From Phycisphaerales bacterium (GTDB taxonomy: Bacteria > Planctomycetota > Phycisphaerae > Phycisphaerales > UBA1924): DNA of 64,000 nucleotides. The position numbers and the translations under genes are program-made. The stretch spans positions 496,001-560,000 of the forward strand of contig JAJDDK010000005.1 of NCBI GenBank assembly GCA_029260345.1, in the 5' to 3' direction. Of this stretch, positions 1 through 7,949 are shown one piece after another. Position 1 is the first letter of the stretch; every line of letters starts with the position of its first letter. The notes beneath the pieces are model-generated. The model was given only the letters and a program-made list of their open reading frames with translations. It did not search any database and was not told the origin of the DNA.

Positions 1-1419
1 CGAAACGAGGTATTTGCCGTCCGGACTGACGGTGTCACCTTCCGCGGCGGCAATGTGCCCGACGTTGTAATGAACTGGTGTCTTGTGAACCAATGTCCAA
101 TCCGGCTCGGGCGTGGACGAACCGTACGATCCGCCGAGCGTCCACCGAGCGACGGCAGAGTCCAGATAGAGTGACGTGTAGGCGTATCCGTCGGGACCGA
201 ATTGCGTGTGCAGCGGGCCAAGTCCGACTTCGATTCGCGCCTCGACGACGCTGTCAAAATCGAGAATTGGAACGCCGAATTCGTCTGTTCCAGAGTACGT
301 CCTTGAGGTAATCGCCTGCTTGATCTTCTCCATGGAGTAGATCGTGACGTGCGGATCGAGCTTCCCGGAGATGACAATGAAGTCACCCTTCGGCGCCACG
401 TCAACACCGTGAGGACTGCGCGGCTCAGGTGTGAGATGCAGGAGCCCCTCGGCAAGCGCCGTCTTGAGCGTGATGACAGGGAACCCCTTGATCTGCTCGA
501 CCTTGCCGGCTTTGAAGACCTGCTCCGCCTTTTTCCAGTCGATGATGTGAAGGAAGTCTGTTGCATTGCGGCTGGCGCCAGCCTCGAACGGAGGTTTCTT
601 GTCCTGAATTCCACCTGTCGCAAGTTCGGTATTCAGCGAATTCATAAAGAAGAACCCGTCGCTCGCCAGCTTGCCTGCGTCGGAGAGATCTTGCCAGTAC
701 GGGGGCAGCTCGATCGCGAACGATTGAGTTTTGTCAATCCGTCCACGGTTTCGATCGAATTTCCAGAGCGTCACTGAACCTTTGTATTGCTCTTTGTATT
801 CGGAAATTGGGGCGTAATCCGAGCCCCACGGCGTCGCGTATTGCCCGCCCTCGATGATGTATTCCGTATTCGGTGTTACAAAGGTGCCACCATGATCGCT
901 CAGCGTCAGCGGATTCTTGATGATCTGCTTCGTTTCCCAGTCGCGCAGATCGATGACCGCAACGCGAGCATTGATCTTGTCATTGATGAAAAGGAATTGC
1001 CCGTCGTAGTCGCCTTTGGTTTCGGAAAGCGCTGGGTGATGCGTGTCGCCCCACAGGTTGGACTTTCCGTTTGGAAACCCTTCGGCAATGATCTTGTCGC
1101 CAACTCCAAATCCCCAGCCTTGCCAAGGCTCCGGCGTGAAAACCGCGATCGAGCGGAGCAAGCGCATGCTCGGCAATCCAACCACGAAGATTTGCCCGGC
1201 GTGCCCGCCAGAAGCAAACATCAAGTACTCGTCTTTCTGTCCGCTCGGCAAGTAGGTCTTCGCGGCTGCGATGAGGTCCGCGGTCGTGAGGCCGCGGTCC
1301 TTGGCGACCGTTTCGACATCCCGCATCGACTGGGCGCCCGCCGTTGCTGCGAACCCGCACATCGCTAGGGGCGCCAGGAGGACGGCGAGGCGTCGGCCGG
1401 TGCTCCATTTGATATTCAT
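1..1419 (-). CDS. nosZ: Nitrous-oxide reductase, clade II type (3' end outside window)
   Basis: This enzyme reduces N2O to N2 in the periplasm, the last step of denitrification. The frame is open from the ATG at 1419 to the window edge, giving 473 residues. The family is usually about 640-660 residues, so the C-terminal CuA cupredoxin domain is missing here only because the window ends. Visible CuZ-site motifs of the beta-propeller are DTHHPALSET (His127, His128), SDHGG (His176), PRSPHGVDV, GPLHTQFGPDG and HYNVGH. The wording DTHHPALSET..DYDG..LFINDK is that of clade II (atypical) NosZ. The leader ends near AGAQ and looks Sec-type, although it carries an RR pair without a full Tat motif. A diheme cytochrome c gene lies 69 bases upstream on the same strand, a plausible electron donor. 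The identification is secure. Confidence 0.95.
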   Translation of the reverse strand, partial: MNIKWSTGRRLAVLLAPLAMCGFAATAGAQSMRDVETVAKDRGLTTADLIAAAKTYLPSGQKDEYLMFASGGHAGQIFVVGLPSMRLLRSIAVFTPEPWQGWGFGVGDKIIAEGFPNGKSNLWGDTHHPALSETKGDYDGQFLFINDKINARVAVIDLRDWETKQIIKNPLTLSDHGGTFVTPNTEYIIEGGQYATPWGSDYAPISEYKEQYKGSVTLWKFDRNRGRIDKTQSFAIELPPYWQDLSDAGKLASDGFFFMNSLNTELATGGIQDKKPPFEAGASRNATDFLHIIDWKKAEQVFKAGKVEQIKGFPVITLKTALAEGLLHLTPEPRSPHGVDVAPKGDFIVISGKLDPHVTIYSMEKIKQAITSRTYSGTDEFGVPILDFDSVVEARIEVGLGPLHTQFGPDGYAYTSLYLDSAVARWTLGGSYGSSTPEPDWTLVHKTPVHYNVGHIAAAEGDTVSPDGKYLVS

Positions 1420-1488
1420 CTTGAGTCTCCATGGTGCGCCGTCTCGGGTTTCTGCCGAGATTCGGCTTGGTTTACGTTGGCATTGGCC

Positions 1489-2355
1489 TCAAGAACCCAT
1501 CGCTTCCTTTTGCAAGGCTCTGAGGTAGTCAATGATCTGTTGAATTTGTTCGTCAGTGATCGCCGGGTTTCCGCCCTTCGGGGGCATGTCAAGCCCGGTC
1601 GTGTTGCTGGCGTCCCACATCGGGCGACCGCGCTTGATGAAGCCGATCAAATCTTGGTCGCTTGTGCCGCGGACGTAACCGCTCGTCACGAGCGGCAGGC
1701 CCAGCCCTTCGATTCCCTCGGCGCCTTGGCCGTGGCAAGCAGCGCACGACGCGACGAAGAGATCGAACCCAGGATGATCGGTGAGCTCAATCGCCAAGGC
1801 GCCGCCTTCGCCGTCACGCGATTTGATGTTCCACGGCTCGACCGAAACAGGAGTGGCATCGGGCTCCTGTATGGCACGGAGGTAAACGATGACACGGTTG
1901 ATCTTGGTGTCATCAAGTTGCTGCGCCCCGCGAGGAGGCATCAGGGCGCCGGTCGTATTGAGTGGATCGTCGAGCTTTCGTCCATCAACGAGGAGTTCGA
2001 AAAGCTCTTCATTCGAGCTTTCCTGCACAAAGGCACTGTTGTGCAGCGGCTTGCCCAAACCATGCACGCCATCCCCGTTGGGGCCATGGCATACGGCGCA
2101 TGCGTTTCGAAACACGTGCTCGCCGGTCACGATCTCGGCCCGATCCACGCCCAGCGCGACGGCTTCGATAGTCCATGCCGGGACGGGCGGCGTTGGTTGA
2201 GCAAGGGCCACGGCGACGAGAAGCGAGGGGAGCGTGATTGCGAACATCAAGGCAACCCCAATTGCAAGCCCCTTGTACGGGTCTGGATTGCCAATAGTGG
2301 TCGCTTCGCTTTGGTTCCCGGTTCCAGTCATCGGTGCTCTCGCTGCTGGGGTCAT
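1489..2355 (-). CDS. Membrane-anchored diheme cytochrome c
   Basis: This 288-residue protein has an N-terminal membrane anchor (about residues 29-52) followed by two class I cytochrome c domains. The heme-binding motifs are CAVCH at 86-90 and CAACH at 204-208. Each domain has a distal Met candidate in a parallel phrase (ALMPPRG and LDMPPKG), which suggests an internal duplication. The domains should face the periplasm. The gene is sandwiched between an Rrf2 regulator and nosZ on one strand, so passing electrons from the quinol pool or a bc-type complex to NosZ is the likely job (inference). Clade II nos clusters commonly carry such cytochromes. An alternative start is the internal Met9. No gene name is assigned because several cytochrome types occur in nos clusters. 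Confidence 0.9.
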   Translation of the reverse strand: MTPAARAPMTGTGNQSEATTIGNPDPYKGLAIGVALMFAITLPSLLVAVALAQPTPPVPAWTIEAVALGVDRAEIVTGEHVFRNACAVCHGPNGDGVHGLGKPLHNSAFVQESSNEELFELLVDGRKLDDPLNTTGALMPPRGAQQLDDTKINRVIVYLRAIQEPDATPVSVEPWNIKSRDGEGGALAIELTDHPGFDLFVASCAACHGQGAEGIEGLGLPLVTSGYVRGTSDQDLIGFIKRGRPMWDASNTTGLDMPPKGGNPAITDEQIQQIIDYLRALQKEAMGS

Positions 2356-2384
2356 GGCTCACACTTCCTCTGTTCGGATGCAAA

Positions 2385-2396
2385 GCACTATAGTGC
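2385..2396. promoter_or_regulatory. Perfect 12-bp palindrome upstream of cytochrome-nosZ genes
   Basis: The sequence GCACTATAGTGC is a perfect palindrome 30 bases upstream of the cytochrome start and just beyond the stop of the Rrf2 gene. Position and symmetry fit an operator or an activator site for the cytochrome-nosZ transcript. Which protein binds is not known from sequence alone. Confidence 0.4.
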
Positions 2397-2467
2397 ATGC
2401 ACAACTCCACAAAAGACTAGCGTCACGTCTCGATGCGATCAAGTGTCACCGCATTGCGCGTTTCGTC

Positions 2468-2959
2468 CTAGGGCTTCTCGGGTTTGGCGCCGCCGCGTTG
2501 AGCGTCAACCCGCAGCGCGAAAGGAATCTTGCCGGATGGGTCGCACAATGGCCGAATACCGCCCTCACCGTCGAGCAAGTCCCCAAGGGATGTCGACGCA
2601 AATGTCCTCTCGGTGTGGGCCATCTCCGAGTCGAGCATTCGGTGTAGAGCGCAAAGTTGAGTATGTCCCTTTATCCCTAAAGGGCAGCGCTCTATCCTTT
2701 GAATCTGCGAATCAGACGCCTTGAGCACGTCGAGGACGCTAATTGCAGTTGGCACTTTCGCCAGTGCGAATCCGCCGCCGGCTCCACGACGAGCGGTCAC
2801 GATCCCTTGACGCGACAGCATCCGCAGGATCTTTTGGAGATAGCCGACCGGGACCTGAATCGCGTCGGAGATTTCCTGCCCCGACGCCGGCGTGGCATCT
2901 CGGCGTGCCGCGAGAAACATTGCGGCTCGGAGCGCATACTCGGAGGTCTGCGAGATCAG
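2468..2959 (-). CDS. Rrf2-family transcriptional regulator with CTG start
   Basis: This is a winged-helix regulator of the Rrf2 family (the IscR/NsrR group), about 163 residues. The first ATG in frame (2920) would cut off the conserved N-terminus. Reading upstream restores LISQTSEYALRAAMFLA, the usual family opening, starting at a CTG (2957-2959) that has AGGAG nine bases in front of it. The recognition region contains ISDAIQVPVGYLQKIL followed by the wing GIVTARRGAGGGFALAK. The cysteine region reads ERCPLGIKGHTQLCALH, with two Cys eleven residues apart and a third Cys only near the C-terminus (RPLCDPSG). The classical three-Cys cluster is therefore altered, and Fe-S binding is uncertain. It is co-directional with the cytochrome and nosZ, so control of N2O respiration in response to NO or redox state is a reasonable inference. 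Confidence 0.9.
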   Translation of the reverse strand: MISQTSEYALRAAMFLAARRDATPASGQEISDAIQVPVGYLQKILRMLSRQGIVTARRGAGGGFALAKVPTAISVLDVLKASDSQIQRIERCPLGIKGHTQLCALHRMLDSEMAHTERTFASTSLGDLLDGEGGIRPLCDPSGKIPFALRVDAQRGGAKPEKP

Positions 2960-2993
2960 GGCGTCATACTCCTGAATTGTGGACTAAGTAGAT

Positions 2994-3010
2994 CGATAAA
3001 TATATTATCG
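2994..3010. promoter_or_regulatory. Inverted repeat upstream of Rrf2 gene, candidate operator
   Basis: CGATAA and TTATCG are perfect 6-bp arms separated by ATATA. The centre of this very AT-rich site lies about 43 bases upstream of the Rrf2 start, in otherwise GC-rich DNA. It is a candidate autoregulatory operator overlapping the promoter. Confidence 0.4.
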
Positions 3011-3512
3011 TCTCGCAGCGATCCCGAGTCAAGCGAGCTGATCTGAAGATGGAGCATGGGTTCGCAGTAGCCCTTTCAGACCATCGTCACATGTTGGAAT
3101 TTGGGAGAATCGACTCATTGGCAGAGTTCAGGCGAGCACGACATCTGGCCAACGCGCAAGCCGCGGCCCCCACGGAGGCGCCAAGAGCGCGCACGAGGGC
3201 AAAATTCTTGTCTGGCGGGTCAATGAGTGCGAATTAAACCGCCCCCAAGCAACTCCTGGCTGGGCGTCCATCAAAGCCCCCGTCGAATCGACGACGTCCA
3301 GATCGAGCCAGTTGTCATTGGCATCAATCGTCGAACCGAATGGTTGAAGACTGCCGCAGGGTGAAATTTTGAGTTCGAAAGCTGTCAGGTCAAAGCTTGC
3401 GGCGCTCGAAAGCTCCCGTAGGACGGAAATGTCCACGTCGTCCGAGCAAACGGCCGTGCAGCCTGATGCGTGTATGCACGCTATATCCGGCGTTCTGCGC
3501 AACTTACGTAAG
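3011..3512. other. Gene-poor stretch with a possible coding remnant
   Basis: There is no convincing intact gene between the Rrf2 promoter and tRNA-Ala. On the minus strand, 3512 down to 3128 is open and reads protein-like (for example FDLTAFELKISPCGSLQPFG and NDNWLDLDVVDSTGALMDAQ). It has no credible start, and the frame simply continues through the tRNA gene. It may be a decayed gene fragment beside the tRNA. Confidence 0.25.
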
Positions 3513-3585
<73 letters not shown>

Positions 3586-3759
3586 AGGATGTCGCCGCCG
3601 GCGTGGCCGGAAGCGAGTCGGGCCACGATAGCCGCCTTGTTCGCGGGGTCAAGATGCCCGCAAGGGGTGGCTGGCGCCCGGTCTATACTGATTCCTCGGC
3701 TCGCGGCCACGGAATCTGAAGCCCCAAATGCCGAAGGAGTCTCGGAGGCCAAAGCCGCC

Positions 3760-4275
3760 ATGAAACCGAAAACCTTGAAAATTGTGCTCTCGTTGGCTGT
3801 CGTGGCGGCTCTCGCCGTCGGTGGTTTGATGTGGGTGTTCCGTTTGGCGCCGACGCCGCCGATCTTCGATGAAAACGTCACGCTGGTGCAGGCGAGACAG
3901 CAAGCTGCGGCAGATGGCGACGTGGTGCTGGCGGTGGTCACGGCGGATTTCTGCCCCATTTGCCAGTCATACAAACGTGGCGCGCTCGCCGATGAACAGG
4001 TCGCCCAATGGGCGGCGGACCACGCCCAAACCGTGTACCTCGAATGGGAACGCGACGCCGCGACCATTGCGGAATTGGGTGTTGAGAAATGGCCCGCGAC
4101 GCTGGTGCTTGACTCCGACGGCCAAGTGCTCGCCATGGAGTACGGCAAGATGAGCGCCGACGAATTGATTGCATTTGGGCAAGCCGCGCTCGCGGCGCCG
4201 GCGCCTAGCGTTGAAACAGAATCCCAGACCGAAATGAATGAAGAACCCGCGGCTGAAACCGCGGCGGGCGCGTGA
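3760..4275 (+). CDS. Membrane-anchored thioredoxin-fold protein
   Basis: This 171-residue protein has one N-terminal membrane segment (about residues 8-27) and a thioredoxin-like domain with the redox motif CPIC in the phrase ADFCPICQSYKR. A cis-Pro-like stretch follows (EKWPATLVLDSDGQVL). The C-terminal tail is rich in Ala and Glu. The ATG at 3760 is chosen because GGAGG lies 11 bases upstream and the membrane anchor starts directly after it. The upstream extension of the frame crosses the opposite-strand tRNA and is not real. It is probably an envelope thiol-disulfide or thioredoxin-like protein. The following rlmE gene starts 3 bases after the stop, so the two are likely co-transcribed. 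Confidence 0.8.
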   Translation: MKPKTLKIVLSLAVVAALAVGGLMWVFRLAPTPPIFDENVTLVQARQQAAADGDVVLAVVTADFCPICQSYKRGALADEQVAQWAADHAQTVYLEWERDAATIAELGVEKWPATLVLDSDGQVLAMEYGKMSADELIAFGQAALAAPAPSVETESQTEMNEEPAAETAAGA

Positions 4276-4278
4276 TTC

Positions 4279-4878
4279 GTGGCGGCGCGGCGCGTTCTCC
4301 ACGATCAATACTTTCGGAAAGCGAAGCGCGAAGGGTACGTCGCGCGGTCTGCGTACAAACTTCTTGAAATCCATGAGAAGCGGAAACTGTTTCGCGCCGG
4401 CCAGCGTGTGCTTGACCTTGGCTGTTCGCCGGGATCGTGGTTGCAAGTCGCGGCGGAAATGGTCGGCCCGCGCGGGAGCGTCGTCGGGATTGATCTGAAT
4501 CCGGTCGCAGGAGATTTCGGCCCGACGGTGCAATCAATCGTCGGTGACGCATTCGTCGTCGATCCCGTCGAATTGCTCGGCGAGGGCGGACGGTTTGATG
4601 TGGTGATCTCTGACATGGCGCCCAATACGGCGGGTGATTTGAGCGACCATTTTCGAAGCATTGACTTGTGCGATCGCGTGCTTGACCTGGCGCCGACGGT
4701 GCTGAAGCCCGGCGGATCGCTGGTCATGAAAGCCTTTGAGGGAGAGGCGTATCCGGACCTTTTACGGCGGACTGGCGGGCTTTTTCGTGCCGTCAAGGGC
4801 TTCAAGCCGAAGGCGACCCGAGAGGTGTCACGCGAAATGTTCGTGGTTGCGACAGGCTTCAAAGCGAACGGAAACTGA
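4279..4878 (+). CDS. rlmE: 23S rRNA (uridine-2'-O)-methyltransferase RlmE (FtsJ/RrmJ)
   Basis: This is a 199-residue SAM-dependent enzyme that methylates the 2'-O of the U2552-equivalent in 23S rRNA during assembly of the large ribosomal subunit. The SAM-binding motif is VLDLGCSPGSW. The catalytic K-D-K-E tetrad is visible as Lys27 (RSAYKL), Asp112 (ISDMAPN), Lys151 (VMKAFEG) and Glu186 (SREMFVVA). Length and motif order match the family. The start is GTG, three bases after the stop of the thioredoxin-fold gene. Confidence 0.95.
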   Translation: MAARRVLHDQYFRKAKREGYVARSAYKLLEIHEKRKLFRAGQRVLDLGCSPGSWLQVAAEMVGPRGSVVGIDLNPVAGDFGPTVQSIVGDAFVVDPVELLGEGGRFDVVISDMAPNTAGDLSDHFRSIDLCDRVLDLAPTVLKPGGSLVMKAFEGEAYPDLLRRTGGLFRAVKGFKPKATREVSREMFVVATGFKANGN

Positions 4879-5027
4879 ATCCGTTCGTATTGGGTTCGGT
4901 AGGAATAGCCGAGGGCGGTGCGGACCGGACGTTCGGACGATCCGGCGGAATTTTGTGGGACTTGACCAAGCCGGCCCGCATTGCGCGGCGTGGTCATTAT
5001 CGAGAGACAACGTAGAGGACGAAGACA

Positions 5028-7829
5028 ATGAATTCACGGATGCGAATTGGAAGAACGGGTTTCCTCTCGGTTGGCGCCATTGTGCTGGCCGCGGGACTCC
5101 TGATTGATGCGCAAGCGCAGCAGCAGGGGGCGCCCTCACCTGCCGAACAGATCTCCGCAACGCCGAAGGGCAAAGCCAGCAAGCCTGATTTTCCGGATTT
5201 TGAAAAAGTGTCTGAGGACACCACGCTGGTGACATCCATGGCGGACGGCTCGTCCGGTTTGTACGAGTTGTACGCGGATGATGAAACCGGCAAGTTGCTT
5301 GCCGTGCTCCCGCGCAACTACGAGAAGCGACTCATCATGATCGCCGCGACCGTCGCCGGTGGTGACGAGCAAGCCGGCGTCATGGGGCCGACGTGGTACG
5401 GCTACTTCAAGAAAGTCGGCAAGGATCGACTCGTTTTCCTGCAGCCGAATTTCATCAACCGCAGTTCTGGCGATGATCAATCAAAGGAAAGCATCAAGCA
5501 GCTTTACACGGACACCGTTCTCTTTGATGTGCCGATCGAGTCGATGAAGAGCGGCGCGCCCGTTATTGACATGCGAAGTTTGCTGCTCGGAACGATGAGC
5601 CGCGTCGCCAGCCCATACGGCGGATACGGCCCATCGATCAGCGGCATCAACGCCAAGCTTGCAACACTTGAGAAAGCAAAGTCATTCCCGGAGAACGTGG
5701 AGATCGCGTACCAGGCGCCGGATCGTTACGGCCGGCTGATTTCGTTGCACTGGTCGTTCCGCGATTTTCCTGAGAACAAGAGCTACAAGCCGCGCGATGC
5801 GGACGACCGCGTTGGCTACTTCAACGTCTGGTACAACGAAATGGGCGAGCCGGGAACGGACCAGCCGTTCCGCCGCTACATCACACGCTGGCAGGTGGAG
5901 AAGGCGGATCCAAAGCGATCGATGAGCCCGCCGAAGCAGCCGATTGTGTGGTACATCGAAAGCACGACGCCGGTGCGCTACCGCCGCTACGTGCGCGAAG
6001 GCATCCTCGCGTGGAATGAAGCGTTTGAAGAAATCGGTATTTATGGCGCCCTCGAGGTGTACCAGCAGGACGCGGGCACCGGCGCTCATATGGATAAAGA
6101 TCCTGAAGATGCTCAGTACAACTTCTTCCGCTGGAACACGAGCAATCAGGGCTATGCCATTGGTCCGAGCCGCACCGATCCGCGCACTGGACAAATCGTC
6201 GATGCCGACGTCGTGTGGCATGCCGGTCTCACCAACGCGATCATCACGGCGTTCTATAAGAACATCACCGCTGACGTCGCTATGCAGGGCATGACGCCGG
6301 AGACGCTTGCGTGGCTGGAAGACCACCCGCAGTGGGATCCGCGCGTTCGTTTGGCGCCGCCGATGGTGCGTGATCGACTTCTCAAGGAGCGCATGGCCAC
6401 GGCTGCGGCGCCGAAGGAAGTCATTGAAGAAGGTGGCGCGCATTTCAGCATTGATGCTGAGCGCAATTACCTCGGCGAGTTTGACGGAGTCGCGTGCCGC
6501 ATGGGCGAGTTCATGTCCATGAACATCGCGATGTACGCAGCGGCGCTCGATGGCGGGCTCGCCACCAAGCCCGATGGTGATGGCTTGGATGGGCTACCCG
6601 AAGAGTTCCTCGGACCGATGATTCGGTACATCTCGGCGCACGAAGTTGGCCACTGCCTCGGTTTGCAGCACAACTTTGGCGCTTCGACCATTCGGTCGCT
6701 CGAAGAGATCAACGAATCTGATGGCGAAGCCACCATTGGTTCGGTGATGGAGTATTCCGCGGCCAACGTCGTCGCGCCGGGCGAAGAACAAGGCCCGTTC
6801 GCGACGCCGCGCGTCGGCCCGTATGACCTGTGGGCCATCGCATATGGATACGGTGACGAGAAGGATGTAGAGAAGGTTCTGTCGGAAGTCGCGGAACCGG
6901 ATCACTTGTTCCTGAGTCCATACGCCACCATCGGCCCCGACCCGCGTGCCCAAACGTGGGACCTCGGCGCTGATCCGCTGGACTATGCCGATCGTCAGCT
7001 TCTTATTGTCGCTGAATTGCGCGAGAACCTGACCGATGATTTGGTGAAGGATGGCGATTCATGGATGAAGGCGCGTCAGCGGTACAACACGCTGCTTGGA
7101 GTGCATGTACAAGCGGCGGCGATAGCTGCACGCTGGGTTGGTGGCGCGTACACGCACTGGGATCGCAAGGGTGATCCCGACATGCGCAATCCCATCGAGG
7201 ATGTGCCCGCTGAGACGCAGCGACGCGCGCTCAATCTCGTCATCGACAACACGTTCTATGACGAAGCGTTCGGCATTTCGCCCGACATGGTTCGCATGTT
7301 TGGTCTGCAATACTTCCCTGATCAGCCCGGCATCGGCGCCGCGCTTCAGGACCCGACCTATTCCGTGCACGACACGATCGCGGGCATTCAGGCAACGGCC
7401 CTGACATTGCTGATGAACCCCACGACGCTACGACGCATCTATGACAATGAGTACCGCACGGCGGATCTTGAGAACGCCATCACGCTGGCCGAAGTGTTCA
7501 ATACGATCAACGACGCCGCGTGGAGCGAACTGGATCAGCCGGTTCGCGGCAAGTTCACGGCGTCGAATCCGATGATCTCCAGCTTCCGGCGCAACTTGCA
7601 GCGTGAGCATCTGGAGCGCCTCATCGATTTGTCCATGATCCGTGACGCCGCCAGCCCGGCACAGCGAACGATCGCCAATCTCAGCCGATTGAAGCTGCGT
7701 CAGATCAATGAGAAACTCGAGAAGATCTCTGGCAGCGGCAGCGTGGATGAGTACACGCTCGCACACGCGATGGATTGTCAGGCCCGCATTGAGCCTGCTC
7801 TCGAAGCGATCTACGTGATTCGCCGCTGA
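5028..7829 (+). CDS. Secreted zinc-dependent metalloprotease (DUF4953/DUF5117 type)
   Basis: This is a 933-residue exported protein with a signal peptide (about residues 1-31, ending DAQAQ). The metzincin zinc motif HEVGHCLGLQH spans residues 538-548, with His538, His542 and His548 as ligands and Glu539 as the general base. The long N-terminal region (YELYADDETGKLLAVLPRNYE and following) and the region after the zinc motif resemble the large uncharacterised DUF5117-DUF4953 metalloproteases of Bacteroidetes and Planctomycetes. The substrate is unknown and the location is probably periplasm or cell surface. The gene stands alone and ends in an intrinsic terminator at 7857. Confidence 0.85.
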   Translation: MNSRMRIGRTGFLSVGAIVLAAGLLIDAQAQQQGAPSPAEQISATPKGKASKPDFPDFEKVSEDTTLVTSMADGSSGLYELYADDETGKLLAVLPRNYEKRLIMIAATVAGGDEQAGVMGPTWYGYFKKVGKDRLVFLQPNFINRSSGDDQSKESIKQLYTDTVLFDVPIESMKSGAPVIDMRSLLLGTMSRVASPYGGYGPSISGINAKLATLEKAKSFPENVEIAYQAPDRYGRLISLHWSFRDFPENKSYKPRDADDRVGYFNVWYNEMGEPGTDQPFRRYITRWQVEKADPKRSMSPPKQPIVWYIESTTPVRYRRYVREGILAWNEAFEEIGIYGALEVYQQDAGTGAHMDKDPEDAQYNFFRWNTSNQGYAIGPSRTDPRTGQIVDADVVWHAGLTNAIITAFYKNITADVAMQGMTPETLAWLEDHPQWDPRVRLAPPMVRDRLLKERMATAAAPKEVIEEGGAHFSIDAERNYLGEFDGVACRMGEFMSMNIAMYAAALDGGLATKPDGDGLDGLPEEFLGPMIRYISAHEVGHCLGLQHNFGASTIRSLEEINESDGEATIGSVMEYSAANVVAPGEEQGPFATPRVGPYDLWAIAYGYGDEKDVEKVLSEVAEPDHLFLSPYATIGPDPRAQTWDLGADPLDYADRQLLIVAELRENLTDDLVKDGDSWMKARQRYNTLLGVHVQAAAIAARWVGGAYTHWDRKGDPDMRNPIEDVPAETQRRALNLVIDNTFYDEAFGISPDMVRMFGLQYFPDQPGIGAALQDPTYSVHDTIAGIQATALTLLMNPTTLRRIYDNEYRTADLENAITLAEVFNTINDAAWSELDQPVRGKFTASNPMISSFRRNLQREHLERLIDLSMIRDAASPAQRTIANLSRLKLRQINEKLEKISGSGSVDEYTLAHAMDCQARIEPALEAIYVIRR

Positions 7830-7856
7830 TTGCGTCTGATTCACCACCGACACCAC

Positions 7857-7888
7857 GGGCCGGCCTCACCTCGAGGTCGGCCCTTTTT
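7857..7888 (+). terminator. Intrinsic terminator of the metalloprotease gene
   Basis: The arms GGGCCGGCCTC (7857-7867) and GAGGTCGGCCC (7873-7883) form an 11-bp stem with one G-U pair and a 5-base loop. A run of five T follows at 7884-7888. Confidence 0.85.
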
Positions 7889-7949
7889 CATGCGCGGGCC
7901 GGCTGATGGCACTGGCGAGTTGAGCCGACTTTGATAGAAGGGTCGAACT

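Noticed and set aside
78-1368. Open frames on the plus strand over the nosZ region
   Set aside because: They lie opposite the continuous NosZ frame, which has clear family motifs, and their translations are Arg-rich with no recognisable domain.
2234-2724. Plus-strand open frames over cytochrome and regulator genes
   Set aside because: They are shadows of the minus-strand genes, with no family motifs.
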